NCBI GenBank assembly: GCA_001311565.1
Contig: BBBM01000006.1
Location: 21,934-85,933 of the forward strand
Length of the DNA stretch: 64,000 nucleotides
Reading direction: 5' to 3'
From: Desulfothermus okinawensis JCM 13304
GTDB taxonomy: Bacteria; Desulfobacterota; Desulfovibrionia; Desulfovibrionales; Desulfothermaceae
A program made the translations under genes and the position numbers. Below, in pieces: positions 32,730-44,758 of the stretch (the stretch's first letter is position 1; each line of letters starts with the position of its first letter). The notes beneath the pieces are model-generated. The model was not told where the DNA came from. It did no database searches and saw nothing but the letters and a program-made list of their open reading frames with translations.

Positions 32730-34031
32730 TTATTTTACCATATCAGGCAAAAATAGACTTATTTTTGGAAATGCTATTATTATCCCTGTGCCTACAATTA
32801 AAGCCAACAAAAAGGTATAATTCCAGCAAATACTTCTTCTAATTTAATGTGAGGAGATAGACCTTTTACAATATAGGCGTTTACCCCAACTGGTGGAGTT
32901 ATTATACCCATTTGGGTGATGAGTACAATAATTACTCCAAACCATATGGGATCATATCCCAGGTTTATAATTATTGGAAAAAATATTGGAATAGTAAGGG
33001 TAACCAGGGCAAGTGCATCGATAAAACACCCTGCAACAAGGTATATCAAGCATATCATACTCACAATTCCCCATGCAGGTAGATTAAGGGAATTTACAAA
33101 ATTCGCCATTTCCATTGATATTCTGGATAAAGCGAGAAAGTGGCCAAATATTGTTGCACCAGCAACTAGCATGATCACCATACAGGAGACATTTAGGGTA
33201 TCATTTACGGCCTTTACAAAGTTTTTCCATGAGAGTTTTTTTCTGTATAACCACGATAACTAAAAGTAAAAATGATCCCACAGCCCCAGCCCTGGTTGGT
33301 GTGAAGAGTCCAAAAAAACATCCCTCCCATAACTAGGGAAAATATAAGCATGGTTTCCCAAACATCTTTTATTGATTTTATTTTTTCTTTTATGGGAAAT
33401 TTTTCTCCCCTGGGGGATTGGGAAGGGGATAGGATGGAGTAAAAGTAGATGGCAATGCAAAATAGAATAGTTATCAAAATTGCTGGAATAATGCCTGCCA
33501 GAAATAATTTTCCTATGGATACCTGGGTGAGAATGCCATATATAATAAACACCACACTTGGCGGCATCAAGATCCCAAGCCCTGAGCCAGCGGCAACTGA
33601 ACCTGCAGAGATTTTGTTTCCATATCCGTAACGCTTCATCTCTGGGATTGCAATGGACAATGGTTGCAGCAGTAGCAGTGGTAGATCCACAAACCGCCCC
33701 AAATGCAGTGCATGCAACAATAGTGCCCATGGCAAGTCCACCCCTTACACCGCTTGTTAGTTTATATGCCATGTCATATAATCTCTGACTAACACCAGCA
33801 TAAAAGGCAATAAATCCCATAAAGATGAAAAGTGGAACAAGGGCAAGTCCATATGAAGAGAATACCCCGTAAAGGTCCCGTGATAAGAGGTTTAATGCTG
33901 CTGCAGGTGAAGTTAATATACCGTAACCTACAACCCCTACTAAGGCAAGGGCATATGCAACTGGGATCTGAAGAAAAAAAAAGTATGAGAAGGATGATGA
34001 TTCCTAAAATGCCACATGTCACAAAGTCCAT
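32730..34031 (-). CDS. dctM: TRAP transporter large permease (DctM-like)
   Basis: Twelve-helix-type membrane subunit of a TRAP (tripartite ATP-independent periplasmic) carboxylate transporter. It has characteristic segments SGVRGGLAMGTIVACTAFGAVCGS, SAGSVAAGSGLGILMPPSV, LAGIIPAIL, ALSRISMEMANFVNSLNLP, GCFIDALALVTLTIPIFFP and the signature ITPPVGVNAYIVKG. T-run insertions near 32811, 33240, 33312, 33970 and one shift near 33655 are corrected. About 430 residues. Its start overlaps the dctQ stop by one base (34031). glyS follows 39 nt downstream in the same direction. Confidence 0.9.
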
Positions 34032-34520
34032 TATTTTTTCCTCAAACTGGTGTGGATTTCAACTCCGATTTCACTTAATATTACCAAAAATAATACTCCG
34101 CACCCAAGGGATACCCCATACAACAACAGGTACTTTGGAATCTGGAGGGTGGAAGTGACTTCTCCTGCTACCTTTAAGTCCTTTGCATAGTTAAAGCACT
34201 CTATTGTAGCGGACAAAAATAAGATTCCACTGAGTATAGATACAAATATGTCATCAAATTTTTTTAAAACCAGGTCCCATTCGTCTATACAGGATATCAA
34301 TCCCAATGTGTGCCTTGTTTTTGTGGGCAATTGGGAGTACAAAGGCAATAGTAATAGATGCAAGCACACTCACCAGCTCTTCTACTCCCAATATTGGATG
34401 CCCAAAAAAATTTCCAATAACATCTGCGCAGGTTATAGACATAATAAATACCAGTAAGACTCCTGCAACTATTCTGAGAAAAGAAGATATTTTGTCCACA
34501 AAAGTTATAAACTTGTTCAT
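34031..34520 (-). CDS. dctQ: TRAP transporter small permease (DctQ-like)
   Basis: Four-helix membrane subunit that couples the binding protein to the large permease. Segments ISSFLRIVAGVLLVFIMSITCADVIG and LGVEELVSVLASITIAFVLPIAH are followed by KAHIGIDIL, a common DctQ motif. One T-run insertion at about 34259-34264 breaks the frame; removal joins the second half, ending IGVEIHTSLRKK. About 162 residues. Transport is driven by an ion gradient rather than ATP. It lies seven nt after dctP. Confidence 0.88.
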
Positions 34521-34527
34521 CCTCTGA

Positions 34528-35574
34528 TTAATCCATATACTTAGACTTAAATTGTCCCTTTTTGTATTGTTTTAATGCCTTTTTTTTAAATATTCAATTA
34601 CCTTGTCTCCAGGTAACCCTTTTTTTCTTGGTCATATTAATATATGTATCAAATACCCCTTTGACCCTTCTAGCCCATCTGTCTGCTTCTTGTTCTCCTA
34701 TTCCAATAATCGTATTTCCATGGGCAAGGGTATATCTTATTCCCTCAAAGTCACTATTATCCCATGCCTTTCCATGTTTTTTTCGCCCACTTAATGTCTA
34801 TTTGGTCAATTATCTTTTTGTATTTATCAGGGAGTGAGTTCCATTTTTTCTTGTTCATAACAACGAAAAATCCAACAGAATATGCAATCTTATAATTGGC
34901 TATAGTATATTTTGTAACCTCTGCCATTTTCCAGCCTTTGTTAGTCTCTATGGGATATGTTGCTCCTTCAACTACCCCTTTTTGGAGTGCCTGATACACC
35001 TCAGGCATTGGCATGGCAACTGGAATTGCCCCAAGTGCCTTTAAAGTGTCTGCAACTGAACCTGGACACCTGATCTTTAGGCCTTTTAGGTCCTTTAATT
35101 TGTATACTGGCTTTTTTTTGAGGTGGATAAAACCAGGGCCATGTGCATGGAGGTATAAGACCTTTACCTGGGACAGTTCCTTTGGTTTAAATTTTGTGTA
35201 GACTTCATTGATTATGGCAGTTGCAAATTCTCCGCTGGGGTTTCCAAATGGTAGATTTATAAAATCCATCAGAGGAAACCTGCCTCTGGTATATAAAAGA
35301 CAGGACATACCTATGTCAGACATTCCAGATATGACCCCATCATAACATTGGGCTGCCTTGGTTAGAGTCTGGCCTGGATAAAAATATATTTTAACATTAC
35401 CATGGGTCCTTTTTTTCCACCTCCTTGCACCACGCCTCGGCCAATTTGCTTTGGATGTGAGTTGGAGGGAAAAAGCTGCTATAGGTAAATTGAAATTTTT
35501 TTTGGCAAAAACATGTGCAGAAAAAAAAACAAAAAATAATACTTAATGAAATTATAGACACTTTTTTTAACCAT
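34528..35574 (-). CDS. dctP: TRAP transporter solute-binding protein (DctP-like)
   Basis: Periplasmic binding protein of the TRAP system. An N-terminal signal peptide (MVKKSVYNFIKYYFLFF..., Ala-rich end) precedes a DctP fold with GQTLTKAAQCYDGVISGMSD, FPLMDFINLPF, the ligand-site arginine in GLKIRCPGSVADTLKALGA, VAMPMPEVYQALQKGVVEGA and the C-terminal WAKKHGKAW region. Several T-run insertions (about 34580, 34620, 34780, 35110, 35405, 35500, 35523) are corrected. About 340 residues. The substrate is unknown; dicarboxylates or other organic acids are typical. It begins 56 nt after glyQ ends. Confidence 0.88.
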
Positions 35575-35630
35575 TTATAAATTCCCCCTTATTTAAGGTT
35601 TAACCAATTTTTATTTCTTTGAATTTTGAG

Positions 35631-36503
35631 CTAGTTATCTAACAATGGATAGCCCATCTCTTCCCTTTGTTTTGCATAGAGCCTGGCTACGCTAGATGCA
35701 AGGTGTCTTACCCTGGCAATGTAGGCAGTCCTCTCAGTAATTGATATGGCTCCCCTTGCATCTAAGAGGTTAAACACATGGGAACACTTGAGACAAAAGT
35801 CATAGGCAGGCCATGGGAGATTTTCTCCACAAAGCCTTTTGCACTCTGCTTCAAATAGGTCAAAACATGTGAACAACATTTCAGTAGATGAGTGTTCAAA
35901 ATTGTATTTAGAGTGTTCATATTCTCCCTGGTGGTGGACATGTCCATAGGTCACATTTTCATTCCATTCTAAATCATACACAGATTCCTTTTCCTGTAGA
36001 TACATTGAGATGCGCTCAAGTCCATATGTGATTTCAAGACTTACAGGAGTCAGGTCAATTCCACCTATTTGTTGGAAATAGGTAAATTGTGTTATCTCCA
36101 TGCCATCTAACCAAACTTCCCATCCAAGTCCCCATGCACCAAGTGTAGGAGATTCCCAGTCGTCCTCTACAAAACGAATGTCATGTTCCTTTGGGTCAAT
36201 TCCCAGGGCATAAAGACTTTCAAGGTAGATATCCTGGGAATTTTCAGGAGCTGGTTTTAAGATTACCTGGTATTGGTAATAGTGTTGGAGTCTATTTGGG
36301 TTTTCCCCATATCTCCCGTCTGTGGGTCTTCTTGATGGTTGAACATATGCGGTGTTCCATGGTTCAGGCCCAATGACCCTGAGTGCTGTAGCTGGATGAA
36401 ATGTCCCTGCTCCAACTTCCACGTCATATGGCTGATGGATTACACAACCATAGTCAGACCAAAATTTGTGTAGTCTCATAATTACTTCTTGGAAACGAAG
36501 CAT
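35631..36503 (-). CDS. glyQ: Glycyl-tRNA synthetase, alpha subunit
   Basis: Intact 290-residue catalytic subunit of the heterotetrameric glycyl-tRNA synthetase. Class II motifs are clear: [61 protein letters not shown] (as consecutive blocks), [19 protein letters not shown] and the YGLERI end. No run of seven A or T occurs and the frame is intact. The gene lies 21 nt downstream of recO and upstream of the TRAP genes, away from its partner glyS. Confidence 0.96.
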   Translation of the reverse strand: MLRFQEVIMRLHKFWSDYGCVIHQPYDVEVGAGTFHPATALRVIGPEPWNTAYVQPSRRPTDGRYGENPNRLQHYYQYQVILKPAPENSQDIYLESLYALGIDPKEHDIRFVEDDWESPTLGAWGLGWEVWLDGMEITQFTYFQQIGGIDLTPVSLEITYGLERISMYLQEKESVYDLEWNENVTYGHVHHQGEYEHSKYNFEHSSTEMLFTCFDLFEAECKRLCGENLPWPAYDFCLKCSHVFNLLDARGAISITERTAYIARVRHLASSVARLYAKQREEMGYPLLDN

Positions 36504-36524
36504 AATAAACTCCCTTTATTAAAT

Positions 36525-37286
36525 TTATGTGTGGATAAATTTTCCCCTTTGCCAGGTTATGTTCAAGTGTGTTTTTATAAAATTCCAAACCCCTTGGGCT
36601 ACGATGTTCTCATCTTTTTTTAGAGATTTTCCTATCCATTAAGTCTTTTAGTCTAGAATTAAATACTCCGTATAAAAGTTTATAACCCTCTTTGTTTAAA
36701 GGCAAATAACCATTTTTATTGGTTGTACATTTTGTACAAAAACAGTGTCCCTTTTTTGGAGAGAAAAAAAATTTCTGGCTCATCTCTTAACAGCTTCCAC
36801 ATCTATTGCAACTCACAAGTTGGGGACTATATCCCAACACAGAGGCAATTTGTGCCCTGAAAAAGATAGGGATATTTGTAGATGAAAAAAAATCACGGCT
36901 GTTTAATTCATTAAGTAGCTCCAAAAAAAGTTTCATACACCATTTTTGAGAAGGAATTTCCCAAAATCACAGCCTCTAAAAATTTTTGACAATTAACAGC
37001 AATTCCATAGCGTATTTTATCCCTATGGATCCTGGGAAATCTGTCTATCAATATTCCCTCTTCAAGGTAAAAATAATTCCCATGTCTGGGGGATTTCCAC
37101 TTAAATACCACGTGTGACAACTCTTCAAAACAACCTGAAAATCGTCTCCTGCTCTTAAGCCCTCCAAAGGCAAAAGATGATACTACACCATAAGATGGAG
37201 TGAGAAATTTTACAATGAGATCATTATCTCTATAAGGCCTAACCCTTAGGACTATAACGTGCTCAAAAAAATTCCCTATTAGTCAT
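36525..37286 (-). CDS. recO: DNA repair protein RecO
   Basis: RecFOR-pathway recombination mediator. The OB-fold N-terminus (FEHVIVLRVRPYRDNDLIVKFLTP) is followed by GGLKSRRRFSG, a helical middle and the zinc-ribbon cysteines (SCNRCG... and FCTKCTTN). Corrected for T/A-run insertions near 36618, 36770, 36887, 36929 and 37266 the protein is about 250 residues, ending WQRGKFIHT. The ATG at 37286 overlaps the end of rodZ by eight nt. Confidence comes from the RecO N-terminus and paired CxxC motifs. Confidence 0.85.
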
Positions 37287-38217
37287 GGATGGGAAAATTC
37301 AAGGTCTTAACCTGTCCAGACTTGCCATTTGTATCCACCTTTTTCCCATCATAGAATATGTCTATGCCACCTAGGTTTCCAACCTTTAACTTAAGATTTT
37401 GCTTGAACTTAAACTCAATTTCATCTCCCTTGGAGAGCAGTTTCTGTTTAGTGGAATTACCATCTATCCAACCCATAACCCAGCAATTATCCTTTGCGGA
37501 AATCTCTACAATGTGAAAATCATTTTGAGCAGGTTTCTCTTTAATATTATTTTCCAATACCTTTGTTTCTGGAGAGTTATTCTGGTCTATTTTAGTAGAT
37601 ATTGTCTTGTTTGTAAAAGCTAGATTCGGACCTGTATTAGACCTTGTATCATTAATGGAGTCCATATTGATGTTAGTTTGATTTGTACTGTTTAACTCAT
37701 TCTCTAGCCCGTTAGTATTGTTTTGTAATGCGTTTATTTTTTTTGTTTCTGTTTCATTATTAACTGAGACTTCATTTTTTGTTTTCATGGTGGTATGTTT
37801 AACTGTGTTTTTATTTGAAATTTGACTTCTGGAATTTGAACTTTCAATCTTAAAATATATAATACAAATAATAATAAATAAACTAAAACAAATTACCAGT
37901 ATCCATATCCATTTTTTTATATTTTATTCCATTAAATTCTTCCAGGGAATCTATTTTTTTTATGTTTTGATTGCTGTGATACATGATGTGACTCATATAT
38001 CTCAAGAAATTCTTTAGGGTCTATACCCAGGAATTCAGCATAGTTTTTTTATAAAAGCCCTGGTATAAACAGGGTGAGGCAAGGTTTCAAAATCTCCCCT
38101 TTCCAGTGCATCGATGTTCATGATGCTTATTTTAGTAGCCCTATACACATCTTCCTGAGAATAACCCCTTTTTTCTCTTTCTGCCTTTAAAATAAGACCT
38201 ATATCTTTGAGGTCCAT
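37279..38217 (-). CDS. rodZ: RodZ-like cytoskeletal/HTH membrane protein
   Basis: Inner-membrane morphogenesis protein. N-terminal helix-turn-helix (KDIGLILKAEREKRGYSQED, ATKISIMNIDALERGDF, PHPVYTRAFIK), then a linker, one transmembrane segment (WIWILVICFSLFIIICIIYF), an Asn/Thr-rich periplasmic linker and a C-terminal beta domain (AKDNCWVMGWIDG...GKSGQVKTLNFP, DUF4115-type). T-run shifts near 37910 and 38045 are resolved. About 310 residues. It probably bridges MreB and the cell-wall machinery. recO overlaps its 3' end. Confidence 0.88.
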
Positions 38218-38241
38218 TCTTTACTCCTGTATTATATAAAA

Positions 38242-39129
38242 TTACATCCTTATCTCTATTACGGCCTTTGATCTTAGCTTTGAAATATACTCTATGTATC
38301 TTTTTTTTAACTTCTCTGAGTATATCTTATTCTTTATCTTTTGTGCGATTTTAGTATCCGTCAAAGGATTTACTATTTTTTTTGTCTTTTACATAAATCC
38401 TGAAATATTTTGAATTTACCGAAAAAAATAGGGCTAAGTTGTCCCTTTTTTTACACCTTGTATGGCTTGTTTCCAATTTTCTTGTAGCCCATTTACATCC
38501 ACTTCTCCAAGATCAATGGTTTTCACCCCAGGTGGAGTATTAAATTTACCTTTACCTTGTAATGTGATATCTTTAAGCAAGTCTTTGTCTTCACTTTGAA
38601 AAAGTATTAAATTTGCAGTCTCTCTTTGTTTCAATTTCATATTGTGTTCTTCAAGGTATTTTTTTATATCTTCTTCAGTGACAACTACTTTACTCCTTAC
38701 CATATATGAAATTAACTTGTTTATCTTTATATTGTCTTCAATGCTCTTTTTTACTTCTTCTAGTTTTAATCCCTGCTTTTTTTAATTCCTCTTTAAATTC
38801 TTGCTCTGTGAGCTCGCTGGATTTTATCATTTGTTCTAGCTGATTCTCAACTTCATATTTTGATACCTTTATACCAAGCCTATCTGCTTCTTCTTTAAAG
38901 AGTATTTTATTTACCATCTCAGACAAAAATTGTTTTACCAACTCCTTGTTGTTTAAGCTTATATTCATTCCCTGGGATAGGCTTGCCTTTTTTTATTTCT
39001 TTTTTTTAAGTCATATAGGGTTATTACTTCTCCATTAACAATGGCCACTATCTTGTCTAAAATTTTTGCCTGTGCACAGGTTAAAAAATGAGAAAAAAAA
39101 TAAAAAAATAATAAAATATTACGCAGCAT
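38242..39129 (-). CDS. SurA-like periplasmic chaperone/peptidyl-prolyl isomerase
   Basis: Exported chaperone of the SurA/PpiC group. It begins with a signal peptide (MLRNILLFFYFFSHFLTCAQA) and the SurA start KILDKIVAIVNGEVITLYDL. A helical SurA_N region (VNKILFKEEADRLGIKVSKY) follows, then a degenerate PPIase-like region (TANLILF; IDLGEVDVNGLQENW) and the C-terminal helix KLKKRYIEYISKLRSKAVIE. Many T-run insertions are corrected. About 290 residues. The start at 39129 is supported by AAGGAG and lies inside the end of mfd. Isomerase activity is doubtful because the parvulin core looks short. Confidence 0.8.
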
Positions 39130-42100
39130 ATTCCATCTCCTTGGTAAAAAGTGTACATATTTCATCGTACCAGTATTGGACTCCTTTTGCAAAATCTTCC
39201 CCTGGTAAGTTTAGTTCCAGCTTTTTAGGGTTTATCAGTCGAAGATTTTTTTTATGTCTTTCTATCCACATGAGCATTTTTTTCTGGCTCAATTCCAATT
39301 GAACTATTTTCCCATGAAATTATTATCTTATTTTTGTAAAAATCTGCGCGATCAGCCATGAGTTTAGCCAGTATTGATTTGAGTTCAAGTATTGATATTA
39401 GGTTTTCCACCTCCAGTGGGACCATGCCAAATCTGTCCCTTAATTCTTCTTTTATAAATTCAAAATCTTCTCTTTGTTTACATGATGAGAGGACCTTGTA
39501 GAATTGGAGCCTTTCATCGCTGTCCTGGATGTAGTTTGATGGTATATTTGCCTCAACAAAGATATTTAGTTGTGGATCAATTTCCTCTTCCTGGATTTCT
39601 TCGCCCTTTAGCCTCTTTATCTCCTTTTCCAACATCTCAAGATACAGGTCAAGTCCTACCTTTGCTATGTTTCCAGTTTGTGCTTCACCAAGAAGATTGC
39701 CTGCACCCCTTAATTTCAAATCCGCCATTGCGACCTTAAACCTGCACCTAGGTAATCCAGCTCTAAGATGGTCCTAAGGCGTTTTATAACGGGTTTTGAT
39801 AGGTGTTTTATAGAATCCACCACGAAATATGCATATGCCTGGACAGATGATCTACCAACCCTTCCTCTTAGCTGATAGAGTTGACCAAGACCGAATAGTT
39901 GCGGCGTGTCCACAATCAAGGTGTTTGCCCGTGGAAAATCAAGCCCTGCTTCTATTATGGCGGTGCATATTAAAATTTGTATGTCACCCAGGAGAAAATT
40001 ATGTAAGGTCTCTTCTAGTCTTCTCTCAGACATCTGTCCATGGGCAATTTCAACATTTGCATGGGGAACAAGAGACTTAACATATTCCTTTATCCTGGCC
40101 AGTCCCTTTACCCTGTTATATACCCAGAATATTTGTCCACCTCTATCCAGCTCCCTGTTTAGAATTTCCTTTAGCTTTGATTTCTCCCTTTCTATTATAG
40201 AAGTTTTTACTGGCTTTCTATCTACTGGTGGTGTTTCTATAACACTGAGGTCCCTGATTCCAGTTAAGGAGAGTTGTAATGTCCTTGGGATGGGGGTTGC
40301 GGTCATGGTTAGAACATCTATGCTTTTTCTAATCTGTTTTAGCTTTTCTTTTTGCCTGACTCCAAATCTCTGTTCTTCGTCTAAAATCAGCAGTCCAAGT
40401 CTTGGAATTTCAATATCATTTGAAAGCAGCCTGTGGGTTCCTATTATAATATCAACTTCACCTTTTTTTTAGGGAATCAACTATGAGCTTTTGTTTATTT
40501 TTAGGTACAAACCTGCTCAGCATGGCCACATTTACCCCAAAATCTTCCATCCTTGTCTTGAAATTTCTATAGTGCTGCTCCGCAAGTACAGTGGTGGGGC
40601 AGAGTAAGGCTACCTGTCTTCCTGCACAAACTGCCCTATAGGCAGCCCTCATGGCAATTTCTGTTTTACCAAATCCCACATCCCCACATATTAACCTGTC
40701 CATTGGCTCATCTTTTTCCATGTCTTTTAATACATCTAAGATGGCCTTTTCTTGGTCTGGGGTTTCCTCAAAGGGGAAAGTGGCTTCAAATTCCCTGAAA
40801 TCTTCATCCAGGGATGGATATTTAAATCCTTTTACCACCTTCCTGTATGCATACATCTTTACAATATCTTGTGCGATTTCTTCAATTGCCTTTTTTTACC
40901 CTTGCCCTGGTCTTTGCCCAGGTGGTAGATCCAAGCCTATCCAGGGTGGGGACTATTCCGTCTGGTCCTTTATACTTCTGGATCAGGTTAAGTTTATCTA
41001 CAGGGACATAGAGTTTGTTGTTATCTGCATATAATATCTCTAGATAATCGTTTCCAATGTCATTTATCTGAAGTCTGGTAAGACCCAAAAATTGACCTAT
41101 ACCATAATCCCTGTGGACCAGAAAATCTCCTGGCTTGATCTCATCTACATCTGATATACCCTTAAATTTTTTTTTGTATCCTGGAAAGCGAAGTCCTTGG
41201 TTTGGCAGGAAGAAAAATAGATTCAGATAAAAACATAAGGTGGTTCCATTCAAGGGACACACCGATGTTAAGGGGAGATATTGTTAAGAAAATACCCTTT
41301 TTGTCTGAATCAAATCCGTCATTGACCTCTAGGTTAATTCCATGAGCAACTGTCCTTTCTTTTAAGATGGTAAAAAAATTTATTTTTTTGATTTATTGTT
41401 TCTAAAGGTAAGCACCACCTGGTTTTTTTTGTCTTTGACCACTCCTGCAAGGTTGATATAAGTGTTGAAATAGGACGCTTTTTTTTCTTCTGGACGCCAG
41501 AATAGGTCTGAAAATGAAAAGTATTTTTGTTCAGGGAGTTGTACAGTAGAATATTCTTTGCCACTTAGGGAATCAAATATTATCTTTTGTTTGTTTACCC
41601 ACAGACCCTTGGCCTGGGATGCGGTGTTAAATACTTTGTCATAAGGAATTTTAATCCCTTTATTTTCTCTTTGTTTATCTAAAAAGTTCTTCCATGAAAG
41701 TTCACAATCATCTAATGTCCTCCTGAGCATTTCAGGCTCCACTAGAAAATATATGGTGTTTTCTATTAGATACTCGTTAATAGAAGTGGATCCTTTGTAA
41801 AATATTCCTGGGAGTATTGAGTTTTCTTCAAGATAAGTTGGATCCTCAAATAGGGAAATAGCTTGTTTATTGAGGAGACCAGTTTTCCAAAAGTAATGCC
41901 ACAACTCTTTGGCATCTTTGACTAATGTATCTTTGAAAATAGCTGGGGTTACAGGCAAGATTACCACATGGTCCAATGTGTCTTTTGATCGTTGTGACAT
42001 GGGATCAAAGGTGCGGATACCTTCGATTAGGTCCCCAAAGAGATCAATCCGAATAGGGGAATGGTATCCAGGGGGAAAGACATCTACAACATCTCCCCTT

Positions 42101-42609
42101 ACAGAAAACTCTCCAATATTTGTGGTGAGTTTAGTCCTGTTATATCCAAACTGGACAAATACTTCTATAATTTCATCATAAGGTATCTGGTCTCCCACAG
42201 ATACAAAATAGTAATTGTCTTGTAATGTCTCTGGAGGAGGCCAAAATGGCAGGAGGTTGTCCACTGTACAGGCAATAACCTTAGGTGATGGAGTCTCCAT
42301 TATTTTAAAGAGAGATGCCCACCTCTTGGCCCAATTTTTTTTTATCTTGAGTAGCTGGCTCAAAGGTGTTTAGTTCTATATAGTTTTCTTCCCAAAAATT
42401 TTTTTTCGTATTTTTTATGAAGATTTTAAAAATACTTGAAAAGGTCTTTAAAAGGGATTCATCAGGAAAAATGACAACAACGTCCTTTCCCTGCTTATTA
42501 AAAAAAGTTTGCCAAATAGCACTGAGTGCCTGGACCAGACTTAGAGATAGTAAGTTCTTTGTCTAAATTTTGCAGGATGGTCTTTTTTTATATCCAGTGG
42601 AAAAAACAA
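39119..42609 (-). CDS. mfd: Transcription-repair coupling factor Mfd
   Basis: Large ATP-dependent translocase that removes stalled RNA polymerase and recruits UvrA. The UvrB-like N-terminal part (PYDEIIEVFVQFGY; GEFSVRGDVVDVFPPG), the RNA-polymerase-interacting domain (GDFLVHRDYGIGQFLGL), Walker A (GDVGFGKTEIAMRAA), TATPIPRTL, motif V/VI (IICTAIIEAGLD; YQLRGRVGR) and the TRCF C-terminal domain (GAGNLLGEAQTG) are all visible. About 1160 residues after correction of numerous T-run insertions. Start is least certain: a TTG at 42609 with AGGACAGG upstream fits best. The stop at 39119 overlaps the SurA-like start. Confidence 0.92.
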
Positions 42610-42829
42610 GGTACCTGTCCTTATGTAAGGATAAATTTAAAAAAAAGAAATATTAATCTTTTCCCTGTATAATATCAATAAGCTAAAAATTTCCCTTTGT
42701 CCACGGGGTAGAGGAATATAGTTGGAAAAGGGATGGATTTTTCAGGGAAATAGCCACCTTCAAAATAAGCTGCTTGATATTTGAGGATATGTAAATTACT
42801 CTTTTAAAAAAAATTAAGAGGGATTAGAT
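42610..42829. promoter_or_regulatory. Divergent intergenic region between mfd and a small plus-strand gene
   Basis: About 220 AT-rich bases with TATAAT at 42670-42675 read on the plus strand and long A/T tracts. Promoters for both divergent genes should lie here. I cannot assign -35 boxes with confidence and see no long palindrome. Confidence 0.3.
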
Positions 42830-43008
42830 ATGGAGGAAAAAAAGAGAAAAAGATCAGACACCCAAGTACACATGTAGAGAATACAGGGAAGAGATGACTT
42901 TAATTGGACTAAGAAAAATGCTGGAGAAAAAAAGATTTGAGTCCAGAGGAGAGGAAAGAGATTGAAAAACAGATTGAGCAGCTAGAGGAGAAAATGGGGC
43001 TTTTGTAA
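42830..43008 (+). CDS. Small charged cytosolic protein with a CREYREEM motif
   Basis: Removing one A from each of two A7 runs (42837-42843 and 42929-42935) reveals a 59-residue protein. It begins MEEKREKDQTPKYTCREYRE and continues EMTLIGLRKMLEKKDLSPEE, ending in an acidic/basic coiled coil (EKQIEQLEEKMGLL). One cysteine, no membrane segment. I recall similar short proteins in Desulfobacterota but know no function. The RBS (GAGGG) and the composition support a real gene. Confidence 0.65.
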
Positions 43009-43010
43009 AT

Positions 43011-43046
43011 TAACCCAGGTTTATTAAAATAATAAACTCGGGCTAA
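43011..43046. repeat. Dispersed palindromic repeat, copy A
   Basis: TAACCCAGGTTTATT-AAAA-TAATAAACTCGGGCTAA is an imperfect hairpin three nt after the stop of the small gene. It is closely related to the perfect hairpin at 47771-47805. Weaker relatives are near 30547, 49336, 56383 and 60621. Confidence 0.65.
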
Positions 43047-43071
43047 GGAAAATATAAGTTAGGAGTAAGTT

Positions 43072-44672
43072 ATGAAAGTAGCGTTAATATGCCCGCCATA
43101 TCCCCTGGAGGAATACCCATCTCCACCACTTGGAATTTCATACGTAGCAGCAGTGTTAGAAGAGATAGGGGCACAGGTAGAAATCTGGGATTTTATTGTT
43201 CAAAAGTATACAAAAAAACAAACTTGAGAGATTTATGGAAGAGTTTAGACCAGATGTTGTAGGTGCCACTGCTGTTACAATGAATTTTTTTTGTCTGCTC
43301 AAAAGATTTTGAGAGATGTAAAGAAAATAAATGACCAAGTCATCACAATGATGGGTGGTCCCCATGTATCCTTTGATATTGAAAATACCCTGAATCTATA
43401 TCCCCACATTGATCTCATTGTGGTTGGAGAAGGTGAGATTACATTAAAGGAATTAATGGAAGATATAAAAAATAGAAAAAGCTGGGAAAATATAAGGGGA
43501 ATTGCATATAGAGAGAGAAATTCACAAATAAAAATAAATTCAAAAAGGGAACTCATGGAAGATCTTGCAGACCTTCCCTTACCGGCCAGACATCTACTGC
43601 CTTTATCAAAATATCTGGCATTGGGATTTCCTGTTAGTATCACAACAAGCAGAGGGTGTCCAAATAGGTGTATTTTTTGTCAGGGTCGAAGCTACTTGGT
43701 TTAAAACCCAGATACCGCCCCTTAAATAGCGTAGTATCAGAAATTGAGTATCTCATCTCCTTGGGATTTGAGAGGATAAACTTTGCAGATGATTTTTTTC
43801 ACTTCAAATAAAAACCGGGTTATCTCCCTATGTAGGGAAATAGAGAAAAGAAATATGGAATTTTCATGGAGTGGTTTTGTTAGGGTAGATTCCATTGACA
43901 GAGAACTCCTAAAAAAAAATGAAAGATGCTGGATGTGATACTGTGAGTTTTGGGGTGGAGTCTGGAAATGAAGAGATGTTAAAGAGGATTAGAAAGAGGA
44001 TTAAGATTTCCCAGGTCAAAGAGGCAGCACGGATTTGTAGAGAAGTGGGCATGAAGTGTCTTGCCTCTTTTATTGTTGGTCTTCCTGGAGAAAGTCATGA
44101 GACACTCAAGGATACTGAAAAATTGGCAAAGGAACTTGAAGAGCTAGGTATAGAATATGGCTATCATATGCTGGCACCTTTTCCCGGGACAACAATAAGA
44201 GAAGAGATAGATAAATATGATCTCAAGATATTATCAGATAATTGGGACGATTATGATGCAAACAGGCCCATTGTTGCAACCTCTCATCTTGGACCTGAAG
44301 ATATAAAAAATTTCGTAAAAAAAATATGAGGACAAATTAAGGATACTGAAAGAAGAGACCCAAGAAAAATATATCCAGGGGAAGTTGAGTGAGTTAGATA
44401 AATTTCACTTTGAAGGTATGATGAGGACAGAGGTTATCTTTGATTTGCTACAAAATGATATAATTGAGGAATTTCCAACAGTGTCAGATGAAAATAGAGA
44501 TCCAGTGGTGGAACTCTCTAAAAAAAATTTCTGAGACAACAAAAAAAGGATCAGTCTTTTGTTGAATACATAATAAATGATCTTACAAAAAAAAGGGTAT
44601 TTAACCTGTGTCAAATCTCCAGGTGGCTATAAATGGATGTGGTCAGATAACACGTCTCTTATAAAAAATTAA
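43072..44672 (+). CDS. B12-binding-domain radical SAM protein
   Basis: Radical SAM enzyme of the B12-binding class.  N-terminal cobalamin-binding-type domain (MKVALICPPYPLEEYPSPPL... MMGGPHVSF; VVGEGE), then the radical SAM core with cluster cysteines CPNRCIFC, SFGVESGNEEMLKRIRK and FIVGLPGES. An extra C-terminal domain of about 115 residues (44330-44672) lies beyond the core and ends GGYKWMWSD. Corrections: extra A/T at 43213, 43287, 43794, 43911, 44319, 44520, 44549, 44587; missing G near 43684. About 525 residues. The substrate is unknown; the domain order is used by methyltransferases, methylthiotransferases and others. Confidence 0.82.
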
Positions 44673-44758
44673 TTTTTCCACTTGATAGTTTTAAAAAAAC
44701 TAGTTAATATTAAGATATTATTCTTAAACTAAATTTTTAGATAATAGGAGGTGGGATT

